Source of the DNA: Streptomyces filipinensis | GTDB taxonomy: Bacteria; Actinomycetota; Actinomycetes; Streptomycetales; Streptomycetaceae | Direction of reading: 5' to 3' | NCBI RefSeq assembly: GCF_014649495.1 | Contig: NZ_BMTD01000006.1 | Location: 248,001-312,000 of the forward strand | DNA: 64,000 bases | Shown: positions 51,094 to 60,205 of the stretch, piece after piece | Layout of the letters: the number at the start of each line of letters is the position of its first letter | Numbering within the stretch: the stretch's first letter is position 1 | Notes under the pieces: model-generated | The model's database searches: none | What the model saw: only the letters and a program-made list of their open reading frames with translations | What the model was told of the DNA's origin: nothing | Position numbers and translations under genes: made by a program

Positions 51094-52065
51094 ATGCCCT
51101 TCGCCCGCCTGGCGACAGCGACAACCCCCACCTGCCACATCGGACTGGGCCTCGCCGCGGTCGGCCGCCCCGGCTACATCAACCTCGGCCGCGACGACGA
51201 CCTCGGGGACGACCGCAGTGTCGACACGCTGCGCACCCGCAGCCACCAACTCCTCGACGCCGCGTACGCCCAGGGCGTCCGCTACTTCGACGTCGCGCGT
51301 TCCTACGGCCGTTCGGAGGAGTTCCTCGCCGACTGGCTGAACGCCCGTCCCCAGGTGAACGACGTGGTCATCGGCAGCAAGTGGGGCTACACGTACACGG
51401 CGGGCTGGTCGGCGGACGCCGAGACGCACGAGGTCAAGGACCACGGCCTCGCCACCTACGAGCGGCAGCGCGCCGAGACCGACGCACTGCTCGGCGACCG
51501 GCTCGACCTCTACCAGATCCACTCGGTGACCCCGGACAGCCCGGCCCTGACCGACAAGGACCTGCACGCCCGGCTCGCCGAGGCCGCCGCCCAGGGCCTG
51601 ACCATCGGCTTCTCCACCAGCGGCCCCGCCCAGGCCGACGCCGTCCGCGCCGCGCTCGCCGTGACGGTCGACGGCGAGCCCCTCTTCCGTACCGTCCAGT
51701 CGACGTACAACGTGCTGGAGACCTCGGCGGGGCCCGCGCTCGCCGAGGCGCACGCCGCCGGGCTGACGGTGATCGTCAAGGAGGGCATGGCCAACGGCCG
51801 GCTGGCCGCGCCGCACGCACCGCAGGCGCTGCGGGCCGTCGCCGAGGAGACGTCCCTGGGCTGCGACGCCGTGGCCCTCGCCTGGATCCTGCGTCAGCCC
51901 TGGGCCGGTGTCGTCCTCTCCGGCGCCGCGACCGTCGCCCAGCTCGCCTCCAACCTCCACGCTCCCGTCGTCGATCTCGACGCGGACCAGCTGACCCGCC
52001 TCGCCACGCTCGCCGAGGACCCGCGCGCCTACTGGGAGCGGCGCGGACAGCTGCCCTGGCACTGA
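51094..52065 (+). CDS. Aldo/keto reductase
   Basis: The 323-residue protein has a TIM-barrel AKR pattern: YFDVARSYGRSEEFLADWL (catalytic Asp/Tyr region), VIGSKWGYTY (Lys) and LDLYQIHSV (His), so the catalytic tetrad is present. C-terminal VVLSGAATVAQLASNL contacts NADPH in the family. ATG 51094 is the first with a reasonable GGAG site. The substrate is unknown. It is upstream of, but apparently independent from, the TetR gene. Confidence 0.88.
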   Translation: MPFARLATATTPTCHIGLGLAAVGRPGYINLGRDDDLGDDRSVDTLRTRSHQLLDAAYAQGVRYFDVARSYGRSEEFLADWLNARPQVNDVVIGSKWGYTYTAGWSADAETHEVKDHGLATYERQRAETDALLGDRLDLYQIHSVTPDSPALTDKDLHARLAEAAAQGLTIGFSTSGPAQADAVRAALAVTVDGEPLFRTVQSTYNVLETSAGPALAEAHAAGLTVIVKEGMANGRLAAPHAPQALRAVAEETSLGCDAVALAWILRQPWAGVVLSGAATVAQLASNLHAPVVDLDADQLTRLATLAEDPRAYWERRGQLPWH

Positions 52066-52111
52066 CGATCACCCGCTCTGACCAGCGGTAATGAGTCACC
52101 CATGCCTATTG

Positions 52112-52149
52112 TGAGACATTGATGTCTCATGTGGGCTATCCTTGTCTCA
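52112..52149 (+). promoter_or_regulatory. TetR-type operator over the promoter of the regulator/efflux operon
   Basis: TGAGACATTGATGTCTCA (52112-52129) is a perfect 7-bp inverted repeat with a 4-bp centre. A third half-site TGTCTCA lies at 52143-52149, touching the start codon. TATCCT (52137-52142) is a -10-like element 6 nt before the ATG, so the mRNA looks leaderless. Autorepression by the encoded TetR protein is expected. Confidence 0.78.
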
Positions 52150-52700
52150 TGGCCCTCGACCGTGACCACGTGCTGCGCAGCGCAGCCGCCCTGCTGACCC
52201 GCAAGTCCACCGCCACGATGGACGAGGTCGCCAAGGCCGCCGGGATCAGCCGTGCCACGCTGCACCGCCACTTCGCCGGCCGGGACGCTCTCGTACGGGC
52301 GCTGGAGGCGCTCGGCATCGCCGAGTGCGACGCCGCCCTTGACCGGGCCCGCCCGGAGGAGGGGGCCGCCGCCGACGCCGTACGCCGGCTTCTCCGCGAG
52401 ATCCAGCCGGCCGCCGGGCTGCTCGCCTTCCTCTACGGCGAGAACCAGCTGTGGGAGGGCGAGCGGCAGCACGACGGCTGGCAGCGGCTCGACGCCCGGA
52501 TCGGCGCCCTGTTCCAGCGCGGACAACAGGCCGGCGAGTTCCGCATCGACCTCACCCCGGTCTGGCTCACCGAGGCGCTGTACGGCCTGATCGCCTCGGG
52601 CGCCTGGGCCACCCTGGACGGCCGCGTGGCCGCCCGCGACTTCCCGACCATGATCGCCGAGCTGCTGCTCGGCGGTGCTCTGCGAAGAGAGGAATCATGA
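52149..52700 (+). CDS. TetR-family transcriptional repressor
   Basis: The 183-residue regulator has the TetR helix-turn-helix (VLRSAAALLTRKSTATMDEVAKAAGISRATLHRHFAGRDAL, residues 7-47) and a variable ligand-binding C-terminal domain. ATG 52149 follows a -10-like element at leaderless distance. Its stop overlaps the start of the MFS exporter, so it is translationally coupled to the gene it probably represses. Confidence 0.92.
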   Translation: MALDRDHVLRSAAALLTRKSTATMDEVAKAAGISRATLHRHFAGRDALVRALEALGIAECDAALDRARPEEGAAADAVRRLLREIQPAAGLLAFLYGENQLWEGERQHDGWQRLDARIGALFQRGQQAGEFRIDLTPVWLTEALYGLIASGAWATLDGRVAARDFPTMIAELLLGGALRREES

Positions 52701-54220
52701 CCAGCACCCTGCAGCCGGCTCGCGCGGCGGAGGTGGAGAAGCGCCCGGGCCGCTGGCTCGCGCTCTCCGTCCTCGTCCTGGCCGTGCTGCTGGTGGCCGT
52801 CGACGCCACCGTCCTCGGCCTGGCAACCCCGTACATCAGCGAAGACCTCAACCCCTCCGGCACCCAGCTGCTGTGGATCGGTGACGTCTACTCCTTCGTC
52901 ATCGCCGGTCTGCTGGTCTCCATGGGCAGCCTCGGCGACCGCATCGGCCGCAAGCGGATCCTGCTCGGCGGCGCCACGGCGTTCGGCGCGCTGTCCGTCC
53001 TGAACGCCTACGCGACGACTCCCGAACTGATGATCCTGGCGCGGGCCCTGCTCGGTGTCGCGGGCGCGACCCTGATGCCCGCGACCCTCGCCCTGATCCG
53101 CAACATCTTCCACGACGCACGCGAACGCAGCCTCGCCGTCGGCGTCTGGGGCGCGACCGCCTCCGCCGGCACGGCCGTCGGCCCGATCACCGGCGGCTTC
53201 CTCCTCGAACACTTCTGGTGGGGCTCGGTCTTCCTGATCAACCTGCCCGTGATGGCGGTCCTGGTCCTGGTCGGCATCCGCACCCTGCCCGAGTCCCGCA
53301 ACCCGGACCCCGGCCCCTGGGACCTGAGCAGCGTCGTGCTGTCGCTGGTCGGCATGATCGCCCTCGTGTACGCCGTCAAGGAGGCCGCGACCCACGGCCT
53401 GACCTGGACCACGTGCGCCGCCGGCCTGCTGGGCGCCGCCGCGCTCTACGGCTTCGTGCACCGCCAGCTCACCATGCCGTCCCCGCTGCTGGACATGCGT
53501 CTGTTCCGGCGCCGTGGCTTCAGCGGTGCGGTCCTCGCCGACCTGCTGACCGTGCTCGGCATGTCCGGCCTGGTGTTCTTCCTCTCCCAATATCTGCAAC
53601 TCGTCCAGGGCAGGCGCCCGTTCGAGGCGGGCCTGGCCGAACTGCCCGCCGCCGTGGGCGCGGTGGCGGCCGGTCTGGTCGCGGGCCGCGCCGCGCGCCG
53701 CTTCTCGGTGCGGGCCGTGGTCTCAGGCGGTCTGGCGGCCGTCGGCCTGGCCCTGGCCGCGCTCACGACGCTCGGCCGGTCCACCGGCTACCCGGTCCTC
53801 GGCGCCGCCCTCCTGGTCGTGGGCATCGGCGCGGGCCTCTCCTTCACGGTCACCGCGGACGTCATCCTCTCCAGCGTGCCCAAGGACCAGGCAGGCGCCG
53901 CCTCGGCGGTCTCCGAGACGGCGTACGAACTGGGCGCGGCTCTCGGCATCGCCCTCCTGGGCTCCATCGTGACGGGCGTCTACCGCGACTTCGCCGGCCC
54001 CACGGGCACCCCTGCCACGGCGCACGAGTCACTGGGGGCGGCGGTGGAGGCGTCGGCGCACATGCCGCAGCACGCGGCCGGGCAGATGCTCGACGCCGCC
54101 CGTGCCTCCTTCGTCCACGGCCTCCAGCTGGCCTCGGGCGCGGGAGCGGTGGTCCTGCTGGGGACGGCGGCGGCGGCGTGGTTCCTGCTGAAGGGCCAGC
54201 GACTGGAAAGCGCCGGGTGA
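52697..54220 (+). CDS. MFS drug/H+ antiporter of the DHA2 (EmrB/QacA) family
   Basis: The 507-residue transporter has about 14 hydrophobic helices. MFS motif A is GSLGDRIGRKRILLGG, motif B-like ARALLGVAGATLMPATLALIRNIF, and motif C is TASAGTAVGPITGGFL, typical of 14-helix antiporters. VDATVLGLATPYI in helix 1 is the DHA2 D1-type motif. It should export hydrophobic or cationic drugs and is paired with a TetR repressor. Confidence 0.92.
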   Translation: MTSTLQPARAAEVEKRPGRWLALSVLVLAVLLVAVDATVLGLATPYISEDLNPSGTQLLWIGDVYSFVIAGLLVSMGSLGDRIGRKRILLGGATAFGALSVLNAYATTPELMILARALLGVAGATLMPATLALIRNIFHDARERSLAVGVWGATASAGTAVGPITGGFLLEHFWWGSVFLINLPVMAVLVLVGIRTLPESRNPDPGPWDLSSVVLSLVGMIALVYAVKEAATHGLTWTTCAAGLLGAAALYGFVHRQLTMPSPLLDMRLFRRRGFSGAVLADLLTVLGMSGLVFFLSQYLQLVQGRRPFEAGLAELPAAVGAVAAGLVAGRAARRFSVRAVVSGGLAAVGLALAALTTLGRSTGYPVLGAALLVVGIGAGLSFTVTADVILSSVPKDQAGAASAVSETAYELGAALGIALLGSIVTGVYRDFAGPTGTPATAHESLGAAVEASAHMPQHAAGQMLDAARASFVHGLQLASGAGAVVLLGTAAAAWFLLKGQRLESAG

Positions 54221-54245
54221 GTGCGACAGCCGAACGCCCCGGACA

Positions 54246-55892
54246 TCACCGTTTGTAACCGAGCACCGTCATCATCCCGCTTTCCGAGTGGTACTGGTTG
54301 TGACAGTGCAGCATCCACAGTCCGGGGTTGTCGGCGTCGAAGTCGATGACCAGCTTCCGGTGCGGCAGCACGATCGCGGTGTCCTTGCGCGCGCCGACGG
54401 AGTCCAGTCCGGCCAGCGCGAAGGTGTGCCCGTGCAGGTGCATCGGATGCCACATGTCGGTGGCGTTGATGAGCGTGAGCCGCACCCGTTCACCGGCGCG
54501 GACGGGATGGCGTTGCCGCTCCGAGTAGGCCTGGTGGTCGAACCCCCAGTCGTACCTCCTCATGCTGCCCGTGATCCTGATGCGCATCTCGCGGTCGGGA
54601 TCGCGGTCGTCGAGGGCCACGGAGTCCTGCGGCACGAGGCGGCGCGCGGGGACGGTCTCCCCGTCCAGTTCGTCCGGGCGGACGTCGACCGAAGGAAGGT
54701 TTCCGCTCCCCTTGGTGGTGCGCAGGACGGCGAGGGCCTGACCCTTCTTGCCCTCGGGGACCGCGACCAGGGGGAAGACGCCGTCCCGGGCGGTGACCAG
54801 CACGTCGTACCGTTCCGACATGCCGATGAGGAGGGCGTCGGTCTTCTTGTGCTCCACGGGGTAGCCGTCGGTGTGGGTGACGGTCATCTTGTGGTCCGCC
54901 AGCGCGACCCGGAAGGCGGTCTCTGAACCGGCGTTGACGAAGCGCAACCGGACCCGGTCGCCCGGACGGCAGCGGAACACCGACGGCTGGGCGGGCAGGC
55001 GCCCGTTGACCAGGTAGTGGGGGTAGGCGACGCTGCCGCCCTCCCCGTCGAGCATGCGGCTGTGGGACGAGTGCAGCACCCGGGAGGGGCCCGTGGACTT
55101 TCCGGACGGCGACGGGTGCGCGACTGCGGGCCAGCGGGGGCTCGGGCCGCCGTGACCGGGGCCCATGGCCATGTTCCCCATGTCCATGGAACCGCCGGGC
55201 CTGAGCTGGCTCAGGACCTGCTCGGGGGTGGAGCCTTCGACACCGTCGAGCCAGTCGTCCAGGACGACGATCCACTCCTTGTCGTAGGAGAGGGACTCCT
55301 TCGGGTCGTCGACGACGAGCGGCGCGTACAGCGCCCGGTCGGGCTGCAGTCCGACGTGCGAGTGCAGCAGATAGGTCCCCGGGTGCCGGACGGTGAAGCG
55401 GTAGCGGAAGTCGTCCCCGGGGCGGATGGCCTGCTGGGTCAGGTCCGGCACGCCGTCCATGTCGCAGCGCAGCCGCACCCCGTGGGAGTGCAGCGTGGTC
55501 GTGGCGGGCAGCCGGTTGGCGAGCGTCAGGTCGAGCACGTCACCGGCGGTGACACGCACCAGCGGGCCCGGCACCTCCTCGTTGTACGCCCAGGTCCGCA
55601 CGGACCGCCCGCCCAGATCCAGCTTCGCCTCCTCGGCGGTGAACCTGAAGGTGCGCACCTGGCCGCCGGATCCGCGTCGGCGCTCGGCCGCGAGCACCTC
55701 CGGATCCGACGGGTTGACGTACCCCCTGGGTCCGGCCGGGACGAACTTCCCTCCGCCGCTCGCGCGTTGCGGGCCGGCGCCGGGCGCGTCACCGCCTTCG
55801 GTGCAGGCTGCCAGGATTCCCGCGCCGACGGCGGCGATCGGGGTGCGGAGCAGAATACGCCGAGAAGGTTTATACATGCCTGAATCAGACAT
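54246..55892 (-). CDS. Tat-exported multicopper oxidase, probable lipoprotein
   Basis: The 548-residue oxidase has three cupredoxin domains and all copper motifs: HSHGVR, HSHVG, HPMHLHGH and HCHNQYHSESGM, so the T1 and trinuclear T2/T3 sites are complete. The N-terminus carries a twin-arginine signal (PSRRILLR) and a lipobox LAAC. A Met/Gly/His-rich loop (MDMGNMAMGPGHGG) may bind Cu(I), as in CueO-like enzymes. The start at 55892 is favoured because TTATAC (complement of 55904-55909) ends 11 nt before it; ATG at 55877 is the alternative. Confidence 0.9.
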   Translation of the reverse strand: MSDSGMYKPSRRILLRTPIAAVGAGILAACTEGGDAPGAGPQRASGGGKFVPAGPRGYVNPSDPEVLAAERRRGSGGQVRTFRFTAEEAKLDLGGRSVRTWAYNEEVPGPLVRVTAGDVLDLTLANRLPATTTLHSHGVRLRCDMDGVPDLTQQAIRPGDDFRYRFTVRHPGTYLLHSHVGLQPDRALYAPLVVDDPKESLSYDKEWIVVLDDWLDGVEGSTPEQVLSQLRPGGSMDMGNMAMGPGHGGPSPRWPAVAHPSPSGKSTGPSRVLHSSHSRMLDGEGGSVAYPHYLVNGRLPAQPSVFRCRPGDRVRLRFVNAGSETAFRVALADHKMTVTHTDGYPVEHKKTDALLIGMSERYDVLVTARDGVFPLVAVPEGKKGQALAVLRTTKGSGNLPSVDVRPDELDGETVPARRLVPQDSVALDDRDPDREMRIRITGSMRRYDWGFDHQAYSERQRHPVRAGERVRLTLINATDMWHPMHLHGHTFALAGLDSVGARKDTAIVLPHRKLVIDFDADNPGLWMLHCHNQYHSESGMMTVLGYKR

Positions 55893-55999
55893 GTCGTGTG
55901 CTCGTATAACCAACGCATACGGCCGAATGCCCGCTGTGTCGGCGTCAGATTCCATCTGGCGGAGGGACGTCCGCGCCGAGCCGACCGGGCGCGACGGGG

Positions 56000-56722
56000 C
56001 TAGGCGGCCTTCGCCTTCGTGGCGTACATGTCCACGTACTCCTGCCCGGACAGCCGCATGACCTCCGCCATCACGGAGTCGGTCACGGCCCGCAGCACAT
56101 AGCGGTCCCGGTCCATGCCCTCGTACCGCGAGAACTCCATGGCCTCGCCGAAGCGGACGGTGACCCGGCCGGGACGCGGGATGCCCCGGCCGCCCGGCTG
56201 CAGCTTGTCCGTGCCGATCATCGCGAACGGCACCACCGGCGCGCCGGTCATCAGCGTCAGCCGCGCGATCCCGGTACGGCCCCGGTACAGCCGGCCGTCG
56301 GGCGAGCGCGTGCCCTCGGGGTAGATCCCGAAGATCTTCCCCTCCTCCAGGACCCGCCGCCCGGTCATCAGGGCGGCCACACCGCCGCTCGCGCCGTCCC
56401 GGTCCACCGGGATCATGCCGACACCGGTGAAGAACCAGGCCATCAGGCGGCCCTTGACGCCCTTGCCGGTGACGTACTCGTCCTTGCCGATGAAGAACAC
56501 CTGCCGCTTGGTGACCACCGGCAGCACGATCGAGTCGATGAACGTGAGGTGGTTGCCGGCCAGAATCACCGGACCGTCCCCCGGAATGTGCTCCACGCCC
56601 TCCACCTGTGGGCGGAACATCAGGCGCATGATCGGTCCGAGCACTGCCTTGATGAGCGCGAAGCGGGACAACGGGTCCTCCGATGCCGAGGGGTCGATAT
56701 GAGTCTGTGCAGGTGAGGACAT
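56000..56722 (-). CDS. 1-acyl-sn-glycerol-3-phosphate acyltransferase (PlsC family)
   Basis: The 240-residue enzyme transfers an acyl chain to lysophosphatidate in phospholipid synthesis. The HX4D motif is NHLTFID and the substrate motif is IYPEGTRSPDG; PVVPFAMIGTD follows. There is no clear transmembrane helix beyond a hydrophobic N-terminal patch. It is monocistronic and divergent from the phosphodiesterase gene. Confidence 0.9.
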   Translation of the reverse strand: MSSPAQTHIDPSASEDPLSRFALIKAVLGPIMRLMFRPQVEGVEHIPGDGPVILAGNHLTFIDSIVLPVVTKRQVFFIGKDEYVTGKGVKGRLMAWFFTGVGMIPVDRDGASGGVAALMTGRRVLEEGKIFGIYPEGTRSPDGRLYRGRTGIARLTLMTGAPVVPFAMIGTDKLQPGGRGIPRPGRVTVRFGEAMEFSRYEGMDRDRYVLRAVTDSVMAEVMRLSGQEYVDMYATKAKAA

Positions 56723-57036
56723 TACTCGCGGGCCCGGGGTGGGCGCACATCGGGTGCGGCCGGTTCACCGAGGTCTTACGAAGAGTTGACGTGGGTTTAC
56801 CTGCGGTGACGCATCGGGGACGGGCTGTAACGCCCCGGTGACGATGTGACGGAGATCGCGCCGGACGCCCGTCCGTCCGGTGACGCGGGCCCCGGCGCCA
56901 CTCCGGCGGCCCCTCGTCACCCGCCTCCCACCGGACATCCGCCACCACCCGCGTGTTCCGGCCAAGGACTCCCTTCGGTCATGTCCACGCCCCTACGATC
57001 GGCCCGCACTCACGAGCGGACGGCAGGAGGGCGCTG
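56723..57036. other. 314-bp divergent intergenic region, plsC-like / phosphodiesterase
   Basis: No gene is supported here: short frames on both strands are proline/arginine-rich shadows without ribosome sites. The region must hold two divergent promoters. TTGACG at about 56785 is a -35-like element on the plus strand, and TACGAT (about 56992-56997) is a -10-like element 40 bp before the phosphodiesterase gene. I see no clear operator or terminator. Confidence 0.4.
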
Positions 57037-58212
57037 ATGGGCAGCGACCAGGCGAACGAGAAGACGCAGGGCACCGGACGGCGGGCGATCCTCGGCGCGG
57101 CGGTGTTCGGCGCCAGCGGGGCGGTCCTCGGACTGCCGGGCGCGGCCGAGGCGGCCGGGGCCCGGACGTCCGGGCGCGGGGGCCGGGGGCTGAAGAGCCT
57201 GCCGGTGCCCACGATCATCGGCCACCGCGGTGCGAGCGGCTACCGCCCCGAGCACACCTTCGGTTCGTACGAACTGGCCCTGGACCTGGGGGCCGACGTG
57301 GTCGAGGCGGGCGACCTGGTGCCCACCAAGGACGGTCATCTGGTCTGCCGGCACGAGCCGGAGATAGGCGGCACCACGGACGTCGCCGCGCACCCGGAAT
57401 TCGCCGGCCGCAAGACCACCAAGGTCGTCGACGGCGTCTCCACCACCGGCTGGTTCACCGAGGACTTCACGCTCGCCGAGCTGAAGACCCTGCGCGCCGT
57501 CGAGCGCATCCCGGCCAACCGTCCGCACAACACCCTCTACGACGGACGCTGGGAGATCCCCACGTTCGAAGAGGTCCTCAAGTGGCAGGACGAGCAGACC
57601 CGCAAGCGCGGCAAGCAGGTCTGGATCTACCCCGAGACCAAGCACCCCACCTACTTCCGCAAGCTCGGCCTGGGCTTGGAGGAGCGGGTCACCAAGCTGC
57701 TGCGCAAGTACGGCAAGGACGGCCGGAACTCGCCCGTCATCCTGCAGTCCTTCGAGCCCACCAGCATCCAGAAGCTGAACCAGCTGGTGGACAACCCGCT
57801 CGTCGTGCTGCTCTCCACCGCCGACAGCCGTCCCTACGACTTCGTCGAAGCGGGCGACCCGCGCACGGTGGCCGACCTGATCACGCCCAAGGGCCTGCGG
57901 GAGATCGCCGGCTACGCGCAGGGCATCGGTCCGACCCTGGACCTCGTCATCCCCAAGAACGCGGACGGCACGCTGGCCAAGCCGACGACCCTGGTCTCCG
58001 ACGCGCACCGGGTGGGCCTGGTCCTGCATCCCTACACCATGCGCAACGAGAACCCGTTCCTCCCGGCCGAGTACCGCAAGGGCGGCGCGGCCGACGCCTA
58101 CGGCGACTCCTTCGGCGCCTTCAGGACGTACTTCGCGACCGGCATCGACGGCGTCTTCACCGACAACGCCGACACCGGCCTGCTCGCCCGCGCCGACTTC
58201 CTGGCGGGCTGA
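57037..58212 (+). CDS. Tat-exported glycerophosphodiester phosphodiesterase
   Basis: The 391-residue enzyme hydrolyses glycerophosphodiesters to glycerol-3-phosphate and an alcohol. A twin-arginine-type signal (TGRRAILGAAVFGASGAV) precedes the GDPD barrel. Catalytic His63 is in GHRGASGYRPEHT, metal-binding Glu90/Asp93 in VVEAGDLVPTKDG and His106 in CRHEPEI. It should act outside the membrane to scavenge phosphate or lipid head groups. AGGAGG precedes ATG 57037, and a strong terminator follows. Confidence 0.92.
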   Translation: MGSDQANEKTQGTGRRAILGAAVFGASGAVLGLPGAAEAAGARTSGRGGRGLKSLPVPTIIGHRGASGYRPEHTFGSYELALDLGADVVEAGDLVPTKDGHLVCRHEPEIGGTTDVAAHPEFAGRKTTKVVDGVSTTGWFTEDFTLAELKTLRAVERIPANRPHNTLYDGRWEIPTFEEVLKWQDEQTRKRGKQVWIYPETKHPTYFRKLGLGLEERVTKLLRKYGKDGRNSPVILQSFEPTSIQKLNQLVDNPLVVLLSTADSRPYDFVEAGDPRTVADLITPKGLREIAGYAQGIGPTLDLVIPKNADGTLAKPTTLVSDAHRVGLVLHPYTMRNENPFLPAEYRKGGAADAYGDSFGAFRTYFATGIDGVFTDNADTGLLARADFLAG

Positions 58213-58260
58213 CCTCGTCAACGACCGGACCCACCCGCACCCCGTTCGGGGTGTCTGCGC

Positions 58261-58290
58261 GCCGCCCCGGAAACCTGCTCCCGGGGCGGC
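58261..58290 (+). terminator. Strong terminator after the phosphodiesterase gene
   Basis: GCCGCCCCGG (58261-58270) pairs perfectly with CCGGGGCGGC (58281-58290) around a 10-nt loop. It lies between the phosphodiesterase stop and the small sigma-like gene, only 14 bp before the latter's start. Confidence 0.78.
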
Positions 58291-58304
58291 GCGTCGTTCC
58301 GCAT

Positions 58305-58811
58305 ATGACGTACGACTTGGTGGCCGCCCTGCACCCGCTCCTCAGCGCCGAGGCCTCGGCCGAGGCATATGCCGCCGGGAGTGAGCCCGGCGACCTGGAG
58401 CAGGCCGTCTGGCTCCGCCTGCTGGAACGCCTGGAGACCGAGGGGCCGCCACCGGATCCGCAGGGCTGGCTGCGCAAGGCCGTCCGTGCCGAGGCCCGCC
58501 GCAGCCGCCGCACCAGCCGCCGGGAGCGTCCGTACGGCACCGAGCCGGCCGACGACACCCGCACCGACCCCGAGCAGTACGCCCTCACGGCCGCCCGGTA
58601 CCGCGCGCTGCGTGAGGCGGTGCACCGCCTGCCCGGCCGCTGCCCCCGGCTCATCGAGGCCCTGCTCTCCCCGGAGGACCCGACATACCGGGAGATCGCG
58701 GGGGAGTTGGGTATCTCACAGGGAAGTCTTGGACCGGAACGCTCCAGATGTCTCGGTTGTCTGCGCCGATTGCTCACGCCGGAGGTTGCTTCCCGCGAAG
58801 TGCGGGGATAG
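58305..58811 (+). CDS. Small sigma-70-like protein, mainly region 4
   Basis: The 168-residue protein starts MTYDLVAALHPLLSAEAS. Region 4 is recognisable in the C-terminus: YRALREAVHRLPGRCPRLIEALLSPEDPTYREIAGELGISQGSLGPERSRCLGCLRRLL. The N-terminal half (LEQAVWLRLLERLE, GPPPDPQGWLRKAVRAEARRSRR) keeps only a weak region-2 pattern. It may be an ECF-like factor or a DNA-binding regulator derived from one. No anti-sigma gene is adjacent. The gene starts 14 bp after a terminator, and no clear ribosome site is seen. Confidence 0.72.
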   Translation: MTYDLVAALHPLLSAEASAEAYAAGSEPGDLEQAVWLRLLERLETEGPPPDPQGWLRKAVRAEARRSRRTSRRERPYGTEPADDTRTDPEQYALTAARYRALREAVHRLPGRCPRLIEALLSPEDPTYREIAGELGISQGSLGPERSRCLGCLRRLLTPEVASREVRG

Positions 58812-58856
58812 GAGTGGGGGACGACAGGTGATCAGGTGAGCGGGAGGCATGCGCAC

Positions 58857-59354
58857 ATGGGCATGAGCGTGACCATCTCGGTGGCGACCGGACAGGACGC
58901 GGAGCAGATCTTCAGGCTCCAGTACCTGTGCTTCCAGAGCGAGGCGGCGCTGTACGGCAACTACCGCATCGACCCGCTGGTCCAGAGCCTGGACTCCGTC
59001 CGCCAGGAGGTCACCTCCGACTGCGTCTTCGTCGCCCGGCTCGGTGACGAGGTGGTCGGCTCGGTGCGCGGCAAGATCACCGACGACGGCACCGCCGCCA
59101 TCGGAAAGCTCTGCGTCCACCCCCGCCTGCAGGGCCACGGCATAGGCGCACGTCTGCTGCGCGCGGCCGAGGCCGCGCTGGCGGAGGAGCGGGGCGCCAC
59201 CAGGTTCCGCCTCTTCACGGGCCACCGCAGCGAGGGCAACCTGCGCCTGTACCGCCGGTCCGGCTACGAGACCGTGGGCCGCTCCCGGGGCACGGACGGC
59301 GTAGAGATGATCATCCTGGAGAAGCAGGCGGGCACCTACGCGGCTACGGCGTGA
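58857..59354 (+). CDS. GNAT-family N-acetyltransferase
   Basis: The 165-residue GNAT protein has the acetyl-CoA loop in LCVHPRLQGHGIGARLLRAAE (Q/R-x-x-G-x-G) and the C-terminal NLRLYRRSGYETVGRSRG. A GGGAGG site 9 nt upstream favours ATG 58857 over an earlier in-frame GTG (58836). It follows the sigma-like gene by 45 bp and may be co-transcribed. The substrate is unknown. Confidence 0.86.
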   Translation: MGMSVTISVATGQDAEQIFRLQYLCFQSEAALYGNYRIDPLVQSLDSVRQEVTSDCVFVARLGDEVVGSVRGKITDDGTAAIGKLCVHPRLQGHGIGARLLRAAEAALAEERGATRFRLFTGHRSEGNLRLYRRSGYETVGRSRGTDGVEMIILEKQAGTYAATA

Positions 59355-59763
59355 CGGTGCCCCGTGCCTTCCGCAGCCAGTACATCGCGGAGAGCGGCAG
59401 CAGCACCGGAATGAAGACGTACCCCGCCCCGTAGTACGACCACACGGTCGTGTCCGGGAACGCCGAGTGGTCGACCAGGGTCCACGTGCCGACGAGGAGC
59501 ACACCGGTCAGCTCGGCGGCGCAGCACACCAGCGCCGCCCTGCGGGCCGTCTCCCCGCCGCGGACGAGCGAGTAGGTGATGAAGGCGTACACGAGACCGG
59601 CCACCGCCGACAACGCATAGGCCAGCGGCGCCCGGTCGAACTCCGTCGCGATCTGGAACGCCGACCGCGACAGCGCGCCGACGACCATCACGCCGTAGAA
59701 CCAGACGAGCAGGATGCCCGGCCCGCTGATCAAACGGGCCGGCTTCTCCTCCACCGCCGTCAC
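59344..59763 (-). CDS. Four-helix membrane protein of unknown function
   Basis: The 139-residue protein has four transmembrane helices (about 13-33, 45-63, 72-94 and 104-127) with short loops. GGGGAGG stands 5 nt before the GTG at 59763, 1 nt after the stop of the upstream gene, so the two are coupled. An ATG at 59784 would also be in frame. It is an integral membrane pair partner with no recognised domain. Confidence 0.75.
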   Translation of the reverse strand: MTAVEEKPARLISGPGILLVWFYGVMVVGALSRSAFQIATEFDRAPLAYALSAVAGLVYAFITYSLVRGGETARRAALVCCAAELTGVLLVGTWTLVDHSAFPDTTVWSYYGAGYVFIPVLLPLSAMYWLRKARGTVTP

Positions 59764-59764
59764 C

Positions 59765-60124
59765 TCAGCCTCCCCAGATGTCATAGAGCCGCACCTCCAG
59801 TACGGCCAGCACCACACCGCCGGCCGCCACCGTCACCGAGCCCCAGCGGGTCCGCTCGGCCAGTGACATGAACCCCGCCGCCGGAACGCACGCGAACGCG
59901 CCCAGCAGATACGCCACGAAGATCGTCGTGCCCTGCTCCGGCTTCTCGCCCCGCGCCAGCTGCACGATCCCGATCACCAGCTGCGCCACGGCCAGCAGCG
60001 ACACCACGGCCATGCCGATGAAGTGCCAGTCCTTGGTCGGCTGGTCGCGAGAGGCGGCCCAGCCGCACCAGGCGGCGAGAAGCAGCGCGGCGACGCCGGT
60101 CACCAGCGTCAGGGCATTGAGCAT
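59765..60124 (-). CDS. Four-helix membrane protein of unknown function
   Basis: The 119-residue protein has four transmembrane helices and starts MLNALTLVTGVAALLLAAWCGW. Its size and topology resemble the downstream partner, and together they look like a conserved two-gene membrane unit. I recognise no family or motif that would give a function. Confidence 0.75.
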   Translation of the reverse strand: MLNALTLVTGVAALLLAAWCGWAASRDQPTKDWHFIGMAVVSLLAVAQLVIGIVQLARGEKPEQGTTIFVAYLLGAFACVPAAGFMSLAERTRWGSVTVAAGGVVLAVLEVRLYDIWGG

Positions 60125-60205
60125 GCGGTGACCTTATTACGGCCGAAACGGACCCCGGCCGCCGCCCCCGCGGTACACCCTGTCGTACACCGTAGGGTCT
60201 AGACC

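Noticed and set aside
56765..57037. Two short frames in the 314-bp divergent gap
   Set aside because: Pro/Arg/Gly-rich, no Shine-Dalgarno and no conserved look; treated as non-coding promoter DNA.
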